NCBI GenBank assembly: GCA_030278955.1
Contig: JAOANR010000001.1
Span: forward strand, 38,017,708 to 38,081,707
DNA: 64,000 nucleotides
Direction: 5' to 3'
Source of the DNA: Hygrophila difformis
Taxonomy: Eukaryota; Streptophyta; Magnoliopsida; Lamiales; Acanthaceae
Shown piece after piece: positions 12,345 through 22,627 of the stretch. A model generated the notes under the pieces. The model saw only the letters and a program-made list of their open reading frames with translations, did not search any database and was not told where the DNA came from. Numbering within the stretch: position 1 is the first letter of the stretch; the number at the start of each line of letters is the position of its first letter. Both the position numbers and the translations under genes were made by a program.

Positions 12345-12740
12345 TCGGTCTCCTCAAGTAGTTCGGTTTAGACCGAATTGGTGACATGAGGTCTTTCTCC
12401 TTGATCTTGAGCATGAAATGTGGTGATTCGGTCTATGGGTAGACCGAATTGGCCTTTGTCGAACTGATGATGGCTCCTGCTTAGCTTCCTTGCTTTGAGG
12501 CAATTCGATCTATGCAATCAATTCGGCCTAGACCGAATTGCATAGATCGAACTCCTTCTTTTCCTTTCTGCTCACGGTCTTCTTCTTTCCAAAGTGCAAT
12601 TCGGTTTAGGGGTCAATTCAGTATAGACCGAATTGCCACAGACCGAATTGGCTGCTCTTTTCTTCTTCAACACTTCTCTTCAGTAATTCGGTCTAATGAG
12701 CAATTCGGTTTAGGCCGAATTGCGTATAGACCGAATTGAT
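12345..12740. repeat. AATTCGGTC motif cluster, right outer
   Basis: This is the mirror of 3736-4165, with about ten motif copies, upstream of the right-arm TATA-like box when read on the minus strand. Confidence 0.75.
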
Positions 12741-13072
12741 CTTCAACACTTAACCAAAATTTCAGTTTGTGGGATTTTCATTCTTTTTCCCATCTTTTTG
12801 ATTTCTGTGTGCTATTTTATTCTTTTGCCCATCTTTTCATTCCTTTTTCTTTTCTTTTTCCTTTTTTCATGTTTTTTGGATTTTTCTAACACAAATGCAA
12901 TCAAAATTGCATATTTTTGTGTCTTTCATTACCAGCTTATTATTCTTACCAACTTGCATCAATCTGTCGAATTCAACTGCTTTCTCATTAAAATAAGATG
13001 GGATTTCGATGAAAATGTCCGTCTCAGACACGGAAATGGATTGGAAATAATGGACAATTTTGGCCATTATCA

Positions 13073-13325
13073 TGGTCCACAGAAAAGACAGTCTAAAGGA
13101 GGTGGTGAGACGTCCAGGACACAGACTTTTACTCAGCCTATTTCCAAGCAAGGCTTTTACTTTGAGCGGGAAGGGCACTTGAGGTACAAGTGTCCACAAC
13201 TGACTGGACATGTTGGAGGTTCTTCTTCTGCAGCTCATGGAGGAAGTGTACCAAGAGGATGAGGTTTTGCCCGTGGACGCGGGACTCAGAGGGGCCATGG
13301 AGGGCGCCTCAATGCAAAAAGATGA
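13073..13325 (+). pseudogene. Ty3 gag fragment with decayed zinc knuckle
   Basis: Starting exactly at the palindrome edge, the frame reads GPQKRQSKGGG, then FYFEREGHLRYKCPQ, then a Gly/Arg-rich tail with one internal stop at 13258-13262 and a final stop at 13325. The GHLRYKCPQ part is typical of the CCHC knuckle of Ty3/gypsy gag, but the first two cysteines are lost. No protease or pol follows. It is the 3' tail of a gag gene and is probably where the palindrome landed or recombined. Confidence 0.6.
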
Positions 13326-13337
13326 ATACAACAAGAT

Positions 13338-13440
13338 CTCACTAGACTATATTTTTCTTATATAATTGTAACAAAAATTTAGGTCAAATTTATACCATAA
13401 ACAGTATAAAAAGTCAAAATGAGACACAATAACTCGGACG
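13338..13440. repeat. Stowaway-like MITE fragment
   Basis: ACAAGATCTCACTAGACTAT and the following TTTTTCTTATAT match the inner part of the complete Stowaway at 36806-37065 (read in the same sense). The end is CAAAATGAGACAC without a clean CTCCGTCCC terminus, so it is truncated. Confidence 0.45.
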
Positions 13441-13517
13441 ACGAGAGTAATAAATTAAAGTTTGAGTATATCTTAAACTTGAAGAAAAGAACAATTGATT
13501 ATAACCAAATGCAAGTA

Positions 13518-13675
13518 ACAGGGGACGAGGAATTTGGTCAAGTCCCATGACTTCGAACGTGAAGATTGGAGGTTCGATTTCCCACCCGGCCCCCTGACCC
13601 TCCCCCTTTATTCTCTTTGTAATTTTATATGGCATAGGTTCTCACCATATCTTTCCTAGTCTATATAAGTTGTCC
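13518..13675 (+). mobile_element. tRNA-derived SINE
   Basis: A box A-like TTTGGTCAAGTCCCATG is followed by box B GGTTCGATTTCC at 13571 and a pyrimidine-rich body (CCCACCCGGCCCCC). The tail TTTGTAATTTTATATGGCAT is also found in the element at 32470-32650, so both belong to one family. No clear target duplication was found. Confidence 0.55.
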
Positions 13676-13792
13676 AACAAAAAATGCAAATAACGAATTA
13701 ATTTAAATTTTAAATTGTTATATTAGCGTAGATGAGAAATTAGCTTAGAATATCAAATTTTACAATTGATATATCAACACTCTCTTTGTCCC

Positions 13793-14010
13793 AACAAACA
13801 TTTGATGTTTGATTTTTTGATTTTCATTCTTCAACATTCACCTAATTTTATTGTGAGTGTATATTCAAAAAACTAGTCGAGTTAAGTCTTATAAAAAACG
13901 TCTATCTTATAATTTTAAAATAGATATTTTATATAATTTTTAATTATATATTTTAGATACTAACGGTTAAATAATATATTAGATTGTATCCATAAATCAA
14001 ATATGAAAAC
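13793..14010. repeat. Degenerate Stowaway-like MITE
   Basis: It opens CTCTCTTTGTCCCAACAAAC and contains GTCGAGTTAAGTCTTATA and TACTAACGGTTAAATAATAT, the same order of blocks as the complete MITE at 31257-31513. The distal end is missing, cut by the SINE that starts at 14011. Confidence 0.5.
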
Positions 14011-14172
14011 CAACAGCAATTGACTTTAGTTGATGGGGGTTCTAGTCGCTTAATTAAGGTCTCGGGTTCGAGCTTTGGGAGAGGCGCCCTTAATTGCCCT
14101 TGGAAAATTCTCGATGAATTATTCTTGGGTCCAATGTGGCCTGGGGATATCCAGTTTTAACCCCAAAAAAAA
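14011..14172 (+). mobile_element. tRNA-derived SINE, family 2
   Basis: AACAGCAATTGACTTTAGTTG begins a tRNA-like head with box B GGTTCGAGC at 14065. The body has GGGAGAGGCGCCCTTAATTG and GGTCCAATGTGGCCTG, and the end is CCCCAAAAAAAA. A fuller copy lies inverted at 32951-33123. This copy lacks about 20 bases after box B. Confidence 0.65.
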
Positions 14173-15789
14173 CATGATAAATTTATTGGGAGGAACTAGG
14201 GATTAGTGTACAACACAAATACACAATGGTCAAAATTTATAAGGGTATATTAAATTCAGAGTTGTATGGATTTTAAAAAGTTGGTGGATGTAAAAAGTCT
14301 ATAGACTCCATGTAGAGTTCATTGATTTTGTGTAGAGTTTGGTTGATTTTTAGAAATCTTAGATTGTTTAGATAGATTTTGTTTAGAAATATTTTTAAAG
14401 AGAATCCATTAAAATCTATAAAGATCTAAAATCCATGAACCGTTGAATACCTCAACATTTTTAAAGACTGTATAAAATATGTATTGAATAAACTTAGATT
14501 TTTACAAACCTTTTAAAATTTGTATTGAATACACATAGATTTTTTAATCTATATATACTACATAATAGCATTAGTGAACAACTCATCCTAAATTTAACGT
14601 GGTGTCTCCATTTCGAATTTTTAATTTTTATAATTTTTTGCATTTTTTAATTTATTAATTTTATATTTTTGTATTTATTTCTTTATTCATTATTATTATT
14701 ATAGATTTTCAATTTTTGAAATATATGAAATTTTCAATTTATAAGGAATTTCAACATTTGATATATTTGAAAGATTTGAATTTGAAATTTCGTATTTTTT
14801 ATTTTATCTATATTATTTCGCATTTTTAAATTCAGACATTTTATATTTTCACGTTTATTTATTTATTCATTAGGGATTTATTCACTTTTAAAAAAATTTA
14901 AAAGATAAAATTTGAAATTTTACATTTTTATTTTATTTATTTTAGATTTTATTATTTTGCATTTTTTATTTTATCGATTTTAGATTTTATTATTTTTATT
15001 TTCTTTATTTTAGATTTTATTATTGTATTTATTATTTATTTATAGATTTTGAGTTTTTACACCATAGGATTATTATGATATGAATAGGCGTTTTCAGTTT
15101 TTGCACTATAGGATTATTAGGACAAGTTTCTGCACTGACAACGAAAAATTATGTTGCGTTTATGTTTCGATATGGTGATCATATTGTAAGGTCGGTAATT
15201 TTATATAGGTTTAGTCTTACGTTTGGTTATATTTTTTTTCTAAAAGATATTTAATTTTCATTTTATATGGAGTTTCCACAATTTTCAGTTTTTAAAGAAT
15301 TGAAATTTCAAATTTATATGGAATTCGCAGTGTATATATGAAATTTATATTGTTAAAAGATACATTAATGAGTATATAAAAAAGATTTGTAAATATTAAT
15401 TAATGTATAGTCCATGTTTTTACAAAAATACGTCACTTCTCCTAAAAGTAATATACAATTATATAGTTACCAATCGTTAAAAATATGTTTATAATTATAT
15501 CATTCTAATTGTATATAAGTATATACTAAATAGTATAATCTTATTTATATTTTATTATATTAAAAATAATACAAAAAATTGTTATTAAAAGAATTATGAA
15601 AATTCATATTGTATGAAAATTTGTTTATAGTAAATTAGTTATTTTCGTAAAGCATATTATAAATAAAAGAATCGGGTATATAAAGAGTTATTGGGGGTGC
15701 GGATAGATTTATCAGTAAATAAAGAAGGATAGTTTAACTTTTTTAATCTAATTTTTAAGAATTACTTCATTAATCTATATTTTAACATA
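14173..15789. other. AT-rich intergenic DNA
   Basis: No gene is visible. 14200-14570 has GTATTGAATACA/TGTATTGAATA blocks that look like an old MITE. The rest is A/T runs and short repeats such as TTTATTTTAGATTTTATTA at 14930-15040. Confidence 0.4.
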
Positions 15790-17146
15790 TTTTCAATTGA
15801 CGAAAGAATAAATATAAATCTAACTTTGTTAGAAATTGAAAGGCTAATTACTGCAAATTCTATAAATTTGAAAATTATCTTTGGATTGTCGGTACTAAAA
15901 CGAGTTTTAACGTAGGATATAGATAATCTATTAATACTAGAAGAGACATATTATAATAAGAAAGAAATGAATGCGGATCATGGTAAACTATTACATTTGT
16001 TGATTGATGAGGAGATGAATATTTATAATAAAATAATTTATGTAGTTGATTGATCAGCCTTGATAGTGATGACGGTTGATTCTTTTTTTCTTTTCGTGGT
16101 GAAACTGACAAAACATTTATCGATAATTTATCTAGAAAACATTATGCTTAGCCCTTCATGGTTGCATGTAACATCCAGTGGAATAGAACCCCTACTCCTT
16201 CCAAGAGGTGGGACTGCACATTCTAGATTTGGTATTCCAGTAGATTGTGACGAGAATTCTACCTGCAATAAACTTTTCCCATAAAATTATTTAACCTCTC
16301 TTCTCATTAAATCAAATCTCATTATTTGGGATGAAAATTCTTGATTGGTAAAATCATTATGAGTCCGTCTTAATTAACCAAATTCTTCATTCGATTTCAG
16401 AGGAAAAAAGTCACACTCTCATTTTGTTTTACAATGACTATAAAAAAAATTTCATGTCAATATTTAAAGAAATTTTGGACCCTATCTTTAAAAATTAGTT
16501 TTTACCGATATTAGTGATACATTGCAATATCTCGTGTCACTGGAAAAAGAGGTTTCGAAGTATTAATATGTAATTAAGATGGATTAACCCAATATACTAC
16601 AAGAAATGTTGTTTACAATACAAATTATATATGACAGAAATTTCCACAATGAATTCTTCATATAGGTGATGGTAATTTGTAAATCTGGTATTGATATTGG
16701 AGATGAACAATTAGATGAGGCATTCCAGATGATAATTTTATAAACTTTACGAGAGATCCTATAGTGGCTATAAACTGCACCACTTCAAATCCATAAATTT
16801 TTAAAAATATTGCTATACTAAACACTACCAATGAAGTTGTTGATGCGATCAATGATTACATCATGGAACATATGTCTGCCAGTGAAAATGTATATATATC
16901 AGTTTTGACAATATTTGTCAAGATGACGAAAGCATAGATAATGCCAATGAATTATTTTCACTGGAATATCTATACACGATTAATTATTCTAGATTACTGA
17001 ATTATGAAATATAGTTGAATTAGAGTTGCATAGTCATGTTTCTTAGGAAAATAAATCCATCAAATAAAGTATGCAATGTAAGTAGGTTGATAGTAACCAA
17101 AATGCGGAACCATATTATTGAGGATAAACTAATTTGAGAGAAACCA
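15790..17146 (+). pseudogene. Helitron helicase (RepHel) remnant, upstream part
   Basis: Decayed pieces of a Helitron PIF1-like helicase are readable in changing frames. 15797-16050 gives LTLLEIERL and HGKLLHLLIDEEMNIYNKI; 16060-16284 gives SSGIEPLLLP, GGTAHSRFGIPV and CDENSTCN, the block after Walker A. Near 16310 LIIWDE is the Walker B region. The sequence then jumps to the helicase C-terminal end (16330-16630). It next continues with an earlier block (16650-17146): APTNEVVDAINDYIM-like text, NPSNKVCNVSRLIVTKM and NHIIEDKL. This order shows a deletion plus a partial duplication of the C-terminal half. Helitron helicases act in rolling-circle transposition; this copy has many stops and cannot work. 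The Ty3 element at 17147 is inserted in it, and it resumes at 26068. Confidence 0.7.
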
Positions 17147-19077
17147 TGTAACGCCCCGAAAATTCAAACCTGATTTTCGCAAGCATTACTGTCGTACTAA
17201 CTATCCTAAACTAGTGGCCAGCTAATTTAAAGCAGCTAGTACAAGGCTGAGCAAACTTAAAGTGATCATCTGATTAATCCAATTTCATACAGAATCTAAA
17301 ATAAATAAAACACATAGGAGCACGAAGAAAATCCCCACATAATAACTGAATAAAAACAATCCTTGTCAGAGTATCAGGCTACAAGCCTCTCAAACATAAT
17401 CTGGCATCCTGTCAATATATCAGAAACGGACTACGAACCCAAAGCAGTAAACACATAAGGCCACATGCCGACAAAATGTAAATCCTAGGCTCACAGGCCT
17501 CAACTAGTCAGATAGATATCAAGTAAATAACAATCAATAGAGTACCACATAAATAACATAATAACATGAACATGAGAATCCTATCTATGTGATCTCTCAT
17601 CCCCCATACCAAAACATGCTCCAGCGCCTCCAGCAGGATCTATAAAACAGACAAAAGCAAAGGGAGTCAGTACAACGTACTGAGTACGTGCCTGAGGAGC
17701 AAGGGATAAATAGAACAACGAGAGTAAATAATAATAATAATAATAATAATAATGAATAAAAGCATGAATAATAACAGAGTATAAAAAAGCAATTAATCAT
17801 CACAACGTCCCATACTTGTACTTCAACCACAAACATACAATTTATGCACATGATGCATGGCATAACATACACCGATTTATCCTATATGCACATGCAAATG
17901 AATAGGCCTAGCCGACACCTAGAAAAAACCCGGTCGGTATGAACCCACGGGTGAGGATATCATCAACTCCAACCCGTTAAAGGGTAACATACACCATCCC
18001 TCCAGGGACCACAGGCATCACAGCCAATATCCAGAAATAATAGCCAATATCCCACCCCGCAGGGCCATCGGGACTCAACAACACTGTGAAGGCTGCCCGA
18101 TCAATCATAAACATCATATCAACCAACGGGTTCTATATCCGTCAATTCCAATCACATGTATATATAAAACCTAGCGTGCATATAAAACATGCATATATAT
18201 AACATGCCAAATCATACCACACCTAATCACTAGGTTCGAATGCTCTTCGCGCATTAGATATCTAGGCAAAGCCCTCTAGGTTCAAGCCAAACTTCACAAG
18301 CCCTCAAATACGAAAAGTGATCGATATACCATATTTTAACAACTCTACCAAGCTAATCAACAAGCTCCACGGGTCAAATCTACAATCCATAATACCCAAA
18401 TAATTCTAGGAAAAGTCTAAACCAATATTGGAACAAGGATCAAAGCTTAAACACCGAACACCGTGCAGAGCAGCGCACGAAAACAGCCCCGCAGGGGCTG
18501 GCGCGCGCCGAAGGCGCACGGTCTGCGGCTGGCATGCGCAGCAGGTCGTCTCCGGTGATTTGGCCGGAAAATCTCCATCCCATCACCCCCCAAACACGTA
18601 AATTAAGCCAAAGACCCTTGCCTGATATCTTCCAACAATTCACAAGCTTCGATTCGTCCAATCCAAGTCTCGATCGATCAAAATCAACAAAACCAACCGA
18701 AAACCTAACACTTCAAAACATCCCCAAAGCACCACCAAAACGAACGAAATAAAAAATTACTACAAAGACGACAACGAAAAGAAAAACTTACCAACAACCG
18801 ATTAATCAATCGGCCAAAAAAGTAATAGTTTGATTGAGTCGAAGATCACTCCAAAACCCTCCAATCCGTCGGCCTCCCTCCTGCCTCTTCTCCCGTTTCC
18901 TTCACCACTTTTGTAAATATGCAAAACAACCCCATTTAACTTCCAACTTCTTAATAATTATAAAAGACCCCCCACTCACTCTCAAGTACATCAAATTGAC
19001 CCCATCCGGACTGAAATGCAAAATAACCAAATATCAAATTATTTAAACAGTCCAATTAATTAAATCGGGTCATTACA
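17147..19077 (-). repeat. 3' LTR of the Ty3 chromovirus
   Basis: It starts TGTAACGCCCCG on the plus strand and ends GGGTCATTACA. It is 1931 bases, against 1891 in the other LTR, with many small differences such as a longer TAA run near 17730. It is the 3' copy because pol ends next to it and the polypurine tract adjoins it. Confidence 0.9.
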
Positions 19078-19091
19078 TTCCTTCCCCCCTT
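19078..19091 (-). promoter_or_regulatory. Polypurine tract of the Ty3 chromovirus
   Basis: TTCCTTCCCCCCTT on the plus strand reads AAGGGGGGAAGGAA on the minus strand, directly before the 3' LTR. Confidence 0.85.
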
Positions 19092-19162
19092 AGGATCATT
19101 TCGTCCCCGAAATGCACATTCAGGAACATGGTCAAAATTAAAAGCAAGGGAACAATGTTACC

Positions 19163-19698
19163 TCAAAGCGACGGAGTCAAGTCCAAGTCTGGATACTTCA
19201 GCATCATATGTTCCTCGGTTTCCCACGTAGCATCTTCAGCCCCATGCCTAGACCACAGCACCTTAACCATCGGGATGGTGTTGTGCCTCAAGACCTTTCC
19301 TTTGCATCAATCACCAGAACTGGATACTATTCATACTCAAGACTTGCATCCAATTCAATCTCATCAGGCTGGATAATTTTAGATGGGTTAGATACGAACT
19401 TCCGGAGTTGAGAAACATGAAAAACATCATGAGCTCGACCCACTTCAGCTGGTAAAGCCAACCTATAAGCCACTTTACCAATCCTCTCCACAATCTCATA
19501 GGGTCCAATATATCTCGGGCTCAGCTTGCCCTTCTTACCAAACCGGCGCACCCCTTTCATAGGCAATACCCGCAGTAATACCCTGTCGCCTACTTCAAAC
19601 TCCACATCTCGACGAGCTATATCAGCATAGCTTTTCTGTCTGTCCTGAGCCTCTTTCATTCGATCCTGATGATCCGCACCAACTGATTGTCTGCTCAA
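19163..19698 (-). pseudogene. Integrase C-terminal domain and chromodomain
   Basis: The minus-strand frame gives [51 protein letters not shown] and [13 protein letters not shown], the GPY/F-type end of Ty3 integrase. After a frameshift near 19295 a second frame reads RHNTIPMVKVLWSRHGAED then ATWETEEHMMLKYPDL, a chromodomain of the kind that targets chromoviruses to chromatin. One aromatic position is kept as W in VKVLW and another in ATWETE. A stop and the frameshift break the ORF. The stop at 19163-19165 ends pol about 70 bases before the polypurine tract. Confidence 0.85.
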
Positions 19699-19699
19699 T

Positions 19700-20261
19700 C
19701 ATCTCAGGACCCACATTCACCTTATCTGTTGGATCATTCCAACATAAAGGATTCATACGCTTCCTCCCATACAATGCCTCGAAGGGGGGCCATACCAATA
19801 CTTGCATGATAACTGTTATTGTAACTGAACTCCACCAAACTGAGGTGATTCTCCCAACTACCCTGAAAGTCCAGTGCACAAGCTCGCAACATATCCTCTA
19901 AAGTCCTAATGGTCCTCTCGGTCTGACCATCTGACTGAGGATGTTATGCAGTACTCATGCTAATCTGCGTGCCAAATGCTGCCTGCACATCCTTCCAAAA
20001 CTTGGACAGGAATCTGGAATCCCGATCAGACACGATCTCCTTGGGAATTCCAAATCTCTTAACCACATGCTGAATATAAGCCTGGGTAAGCTGGCTCATA
20101 CTCCATGTCAGTCTCATATGTATGAACACTGCACTCTTCGTCAAGAGATCCACCACTACCCAGATAGTGTCCATCTTTCTCACCGTCTGTGGCAGTCCTG
20201 TCACAAAATCCATGGAAATGGATTCCCACTTCCATTCAGGTACTGCTAAAGGCTGTAGCAA
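19700..20261 (-). pseudogene. Integrase catalytic core, broken
   Basis: The frame from 20261 reads [21 protein letters not shown], then TIWVVVDLLTKSAVF and IPKEIVSDRDSRFLSKFW. These carry the first two acidic residues of the integrase D,D-35-E core (SMDF and VSDRD). A stop at 19944-19946 replaces the Tyr that normally follows MSTA. Reading on in the same frame gives [19 protein letters not shown] with the third acidic residue, E. A C-run (CCCCCC) near 19787 shifts the frame before [10 protein letters not shown] one-base shift near 20265 also separates this part from the RT ORF. The core cannot be made as it stands. Confidence 0.85.
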
Positions 20262-22195
20262 ACCATCGGTCTCATATGCTCAACCTTCACTCGCTTACAG
20301 GTCGCACACTTAGCCACATATTCAACTATCTCCCTCTTCATGTTATTCCACCAATAAGTCTGTCGGATGTCTTTATACATCTTTGTGACCCCTGGGTGAA
20401 CAGAATAATGAGTCGTGTGAGCCTCATACAAGACCTTCTTCTTCAGGTCATCACAACACTCCGAAATGCACCATCTATCACCATATCTCACCATGCCCCT
20501 ATCATCGATTCTGAAACCCGGAGCCTTACCATCCTGAATCTTCTGTCTCAGTACTGCCATCTCCTCGCTATCATGCTGACTGGCAAATATCTCATCGATC
20601 AAAGAAGATGCAGTAACTAGCATGTTTAAGGTGTGCTGAACATAGCCAACAAGAACTACCTGAACCTCAAGTCTGAGTAGCTCCCTGCGCCATTCAGGCA
20701 TCACTCCCAAACATGCCACTGAATGATGCTCCTTTCTGCTCAAGGCATCTGCCACCCTGTTCGCCTTTCCCTCAATATACTGAATGTCCGTGTCATAGTC
20801 CTGCAATAACTCCATCCACCTCTTCTGTCTGCCGCTCATGTGGTCTGAGGTGTACAGACACTTCAGATTTTTATGATCTGAATAAATTCTACAGTTTGCC
20901 CCATACAAATAGTGTCTCCAGATTTTCAGAGCATGCACTACCGCTGCTATCTCCAAATCGTGAGTCGGGTAGTTTTGCTCATGTGGCTTAAGCTGTCGAG
21001 ATGCATAAGCAATCACCTTCCCATTTCGCATCAACACACAACCTAACCTCTTAAGTGACGCATCCGTGTAAACTTCGTACTCACCTGAATCATCAGGTAG
21101 TACCAAAACAGGTGCCTCTGTCACTTTCTTCTTCAACAGTTCGAATGTCTGCTCACAAGCATCATCCCACCTGAATCTGACATCTTTCCTCAATAATCTC
21201 GTCAGAGGTCTAGCAATGCTAGAGAACCCCTCAATGAATCTGCGGTAGTAGCCAACAAGACCCAAGAAACTACGGATCTCTCCCACATTCTTCAAGGCTT
21301 GCCACTTTAGTACCACTTCCACCTTAGCAGGGTCAACTACAATACCTTCGCCAAAAACGATGTGTCCCAGAAACAACACCTTCTCCAACCAGAACTCACA
21401 TTTAAAGAGTTTAGCATATAGCTTAAGCTCTCGCAATGTGTTCAACACTGCCCTCAGATGGCCAGCATGTGCCTCACGAGTCGGCGAATAAACCAGAATA
21501 TCGTCTATGAAAACAACCACGCACACATCCAGCAAGGGACGAAACACCCTATGCATAAGATCCATGAAGATCGCTGGTGCGTTAGTCAAACCAAAAGGCA
21601 TGACCGTGAATTCAAAGTGTCCATAACAATTTCTGAATGCTGTCTTAGGCCTATCAGCCTCTGCCACCCTTATCTGGTGGTAGTCCGATCTCAAATCAAT
21701 CTTACTGAATACACGGGCCACACTCAACTGATCAAACAGATCCTCAATCTGAGGTAGAGGATACTTATTCTTCACTGTGATTCGGTTCAAACCCCTGTAG
21801 TCGATGCACATCCTCATCGACCCATCCTTCTTCTTAATAAATAGTACGGGAGTTCCCCAAGGTGAGCTACTCGGCTGGATATACCCCTTACTAGTAAGCT
21901 CATTCAACTGATCCTTTAACTCTTTCAATTCAGCAGGAGCCATCCGGTAAGGAGCCTTAGAAATAGGAGCTGCATCAGGCATTATCTCGATAGTAAAATC
22001 AATCTCCCGAGCAGGTGGGAGACCAGGAATTTCATCGGGAAACACATCTCCGAACTCAGAGACAACAGGGACACTCGAAGCAGCAAGAATCTCTGCTCGA
22101 AGATCCCTCATGTGCCACAGGGAAAGAGAACAACCCGTGCGCATCAAATCACACAACGCAACGACAGAGACCACACTAATAGCAGGTGGAATCAA
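20246..22195 (-). CDS. Reverse transcriptase, RNase H and integrase zinc domain (pol ORF)
   Basis: This is the largest open piece of pol, 649 residues. RT covers about residues 75-270, with [30 protein letters not shown] (first Asp at 167), [12 protein letters not shown] and the catalytic FIDDILVYS (229-237). RNase H follows from about 373: YTDAS (D378), [11 protein letters not shown] (E415), YSDHKNL (D440) and ADALSR (D483). The integrase H2C2 zinc domain is at about 597-634 (H597, H601, C631, C634). These enzymes copy element RNA into DNA and remove the RNA strand. The usual G of LRSGYHQ is D here. The ORF is in the same frame as the protease ORF but cut from it by one TGA at 22202-22204. 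It ends in a frameshift before the integrase core, so it is a fragment of a decayed polyprotein and not a free-standing gene. Confidence 0.9.
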   Translation of the reverse strand: MIPPAISVVSVVALCDLMRTGCSLSLWHMRDLRAEILAASSVPVVSEFGDVFPDEIPGLPPAREIDFTIEIMPDAAPISKAPYRMAPAELKELKDQLNELTSKGYIQPSSSPWGTPVLFIKKKDGSMRMCIDYRGLNRITVKNKYPLPQIEDLFDQLSVARVFSKIDLRSDYHQIRVAEADRPKTAFRNCYGHFEFTVMPFGLTNAPAIFMDLMHRVFRPLLDVCVVVFIDDILVYSPTREAHAGHLRAVLNTLRELKLYAKLFKCEFWLEKVLFLGHIVFGEGIVVDPAKVEVVLKWQALKNVGEIRSFLGLVGYYRRFIEGFSSIARPLTRLLRKDVRFRWDDACEQTFELLKKKVTEAPVLVLPDDSGEYEVYTDASLKRLGCVLMRNGKVIAYASRQLKPHEQNYPTHDLEIAAVVHALKIWRHYLYGANCRIYSDHKNLKCLYTSDHMSGRQKRWMELLQDYDTDIQYIEGKANRVADALSRKEHHSVACLGVMPEWRRELLRLEVQVVLVGYVQHTLNMLVTASSLIDEIFASQHDSEEMAVLRQKIQDGKAPGFRIDDRGMVRYGDRWCISECCDDLKKKVLYEAHTTHYSVHPGVTKMYKDIRQTYWWNNMKREIVEYVAKCATCKRVKVEHMRPMVCYSL

Positions 22196-22201
22196 AGAAG
22201 T

Positions 22202-22606
22202 TCAGTAAGAAACATACTTACCGAGAGGATCTCGGAAGGAAATACGTGGAATACCACAATCGATAACAGCACGATGGCGAGTCAGCCAATCCATGCCCAG
22301 ATTTACATCAAAATCAGCAAGACTAAATACCACCAAGTCGGCTCTGAACTCACGGCCCTCAATGCTCAATACCGCATCTCGCCATATGTGATCACTACGG
22401 ATGATATCGCCCGAAGGCAAGGAAACAGGCATCTGGTAGGGAACCATTGGTCCTACTCCGTGCTCCCGCACAAATCGCAAAGCCACGAACGAACACGAGG
22501 CTCCCGAATCAAACAATACAAAGGCAGAATGGTTCGCAACAGTAATAGTACCTAAACGGGGTACAAAGTTTACAAGGACAGGGCAAAATGAAAAGAAAAT
22601 AGGCAA
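22202..22606 (-). pseudogene. Retroelement aspartic protease
   Basis: The ORF contains AFVLFDSGASCSFVA, with the DSG active-site motif of retropepsin-like proteases, and FDVNLGMDWLTRHRAVIDCG, typical of Ty3 elements. It ends at a TGA in frame with the RT ORF, so a single stop breaks pro from RT. The first 18 or so residues listed from the ATG (MPIFFSFCPVLVNF) do not resemble the family and lie in a 76-base intron-like insert. Joined to gag across that insert, the frame would read VLAG then TITVANH. Confidence 0.85.
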
Positions 22607-22627
22607 CTACAGGAATTTAAAGCACAC
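22552..22627 (-). other. Possible 76-base intron between gag and protease
   Basis: On the minus strand, GCAG|GTGTGC at 22627 and CCGTTTAG|GTACT ending at 22552 form consensus-like GT-AG sites around a T-rich segment that contains the gag stop. Removing it joins gag and protease in one frame at the place where related elements have continuous sequence. It may equally be a neutral insertion. Confidence 0.4.

Larger units (their letters stand above)
3407..13072. mobile_element. Giant palindromic element, about 9.67 kb
   Basis: The sequence from 3407 to about 8058 is repeated in inverse orientation from 13072 back to about 8380. The outer ends are TGATAATGGCC and GGCCATTATCA, so the whole begins with TG and ends with CA. 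In the places compared by eye the arms match at about 90 percent with small indels, so this is an old structure and not a recent assembly fold-back. No target duplication is visible (GATGT on the left, TGGTC on the right). It codes for no protein I recognise. Two readings remain: a foldback-type DNA element, or two LTR-plus-leader segments of a Tat/Athila-like retroelement joined head to head. The PPT-like motif on the left and the TG/CA ends favour the second. Confidence 0.75.
8380..13072 (-). repeat. Right arm of the giant inverted repeat
   Basis: This is the inverse copy of 3407-8058, readable from 13072 (TGATAATGGCC on the minus strand) inward. It keeps the motif clusters, the TATA-like box and both PBS-like candidates. 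Differences from the left arm are scattered substitutions and small indels. Confidence 0.75.

Noticed and set aside
17200..19000. CRISPR-like or tandem arrays in the LTRs
   Set aside because: The only short repeat is a TAA run; nothing has regular spacers, and the DNA is eukaryotic.
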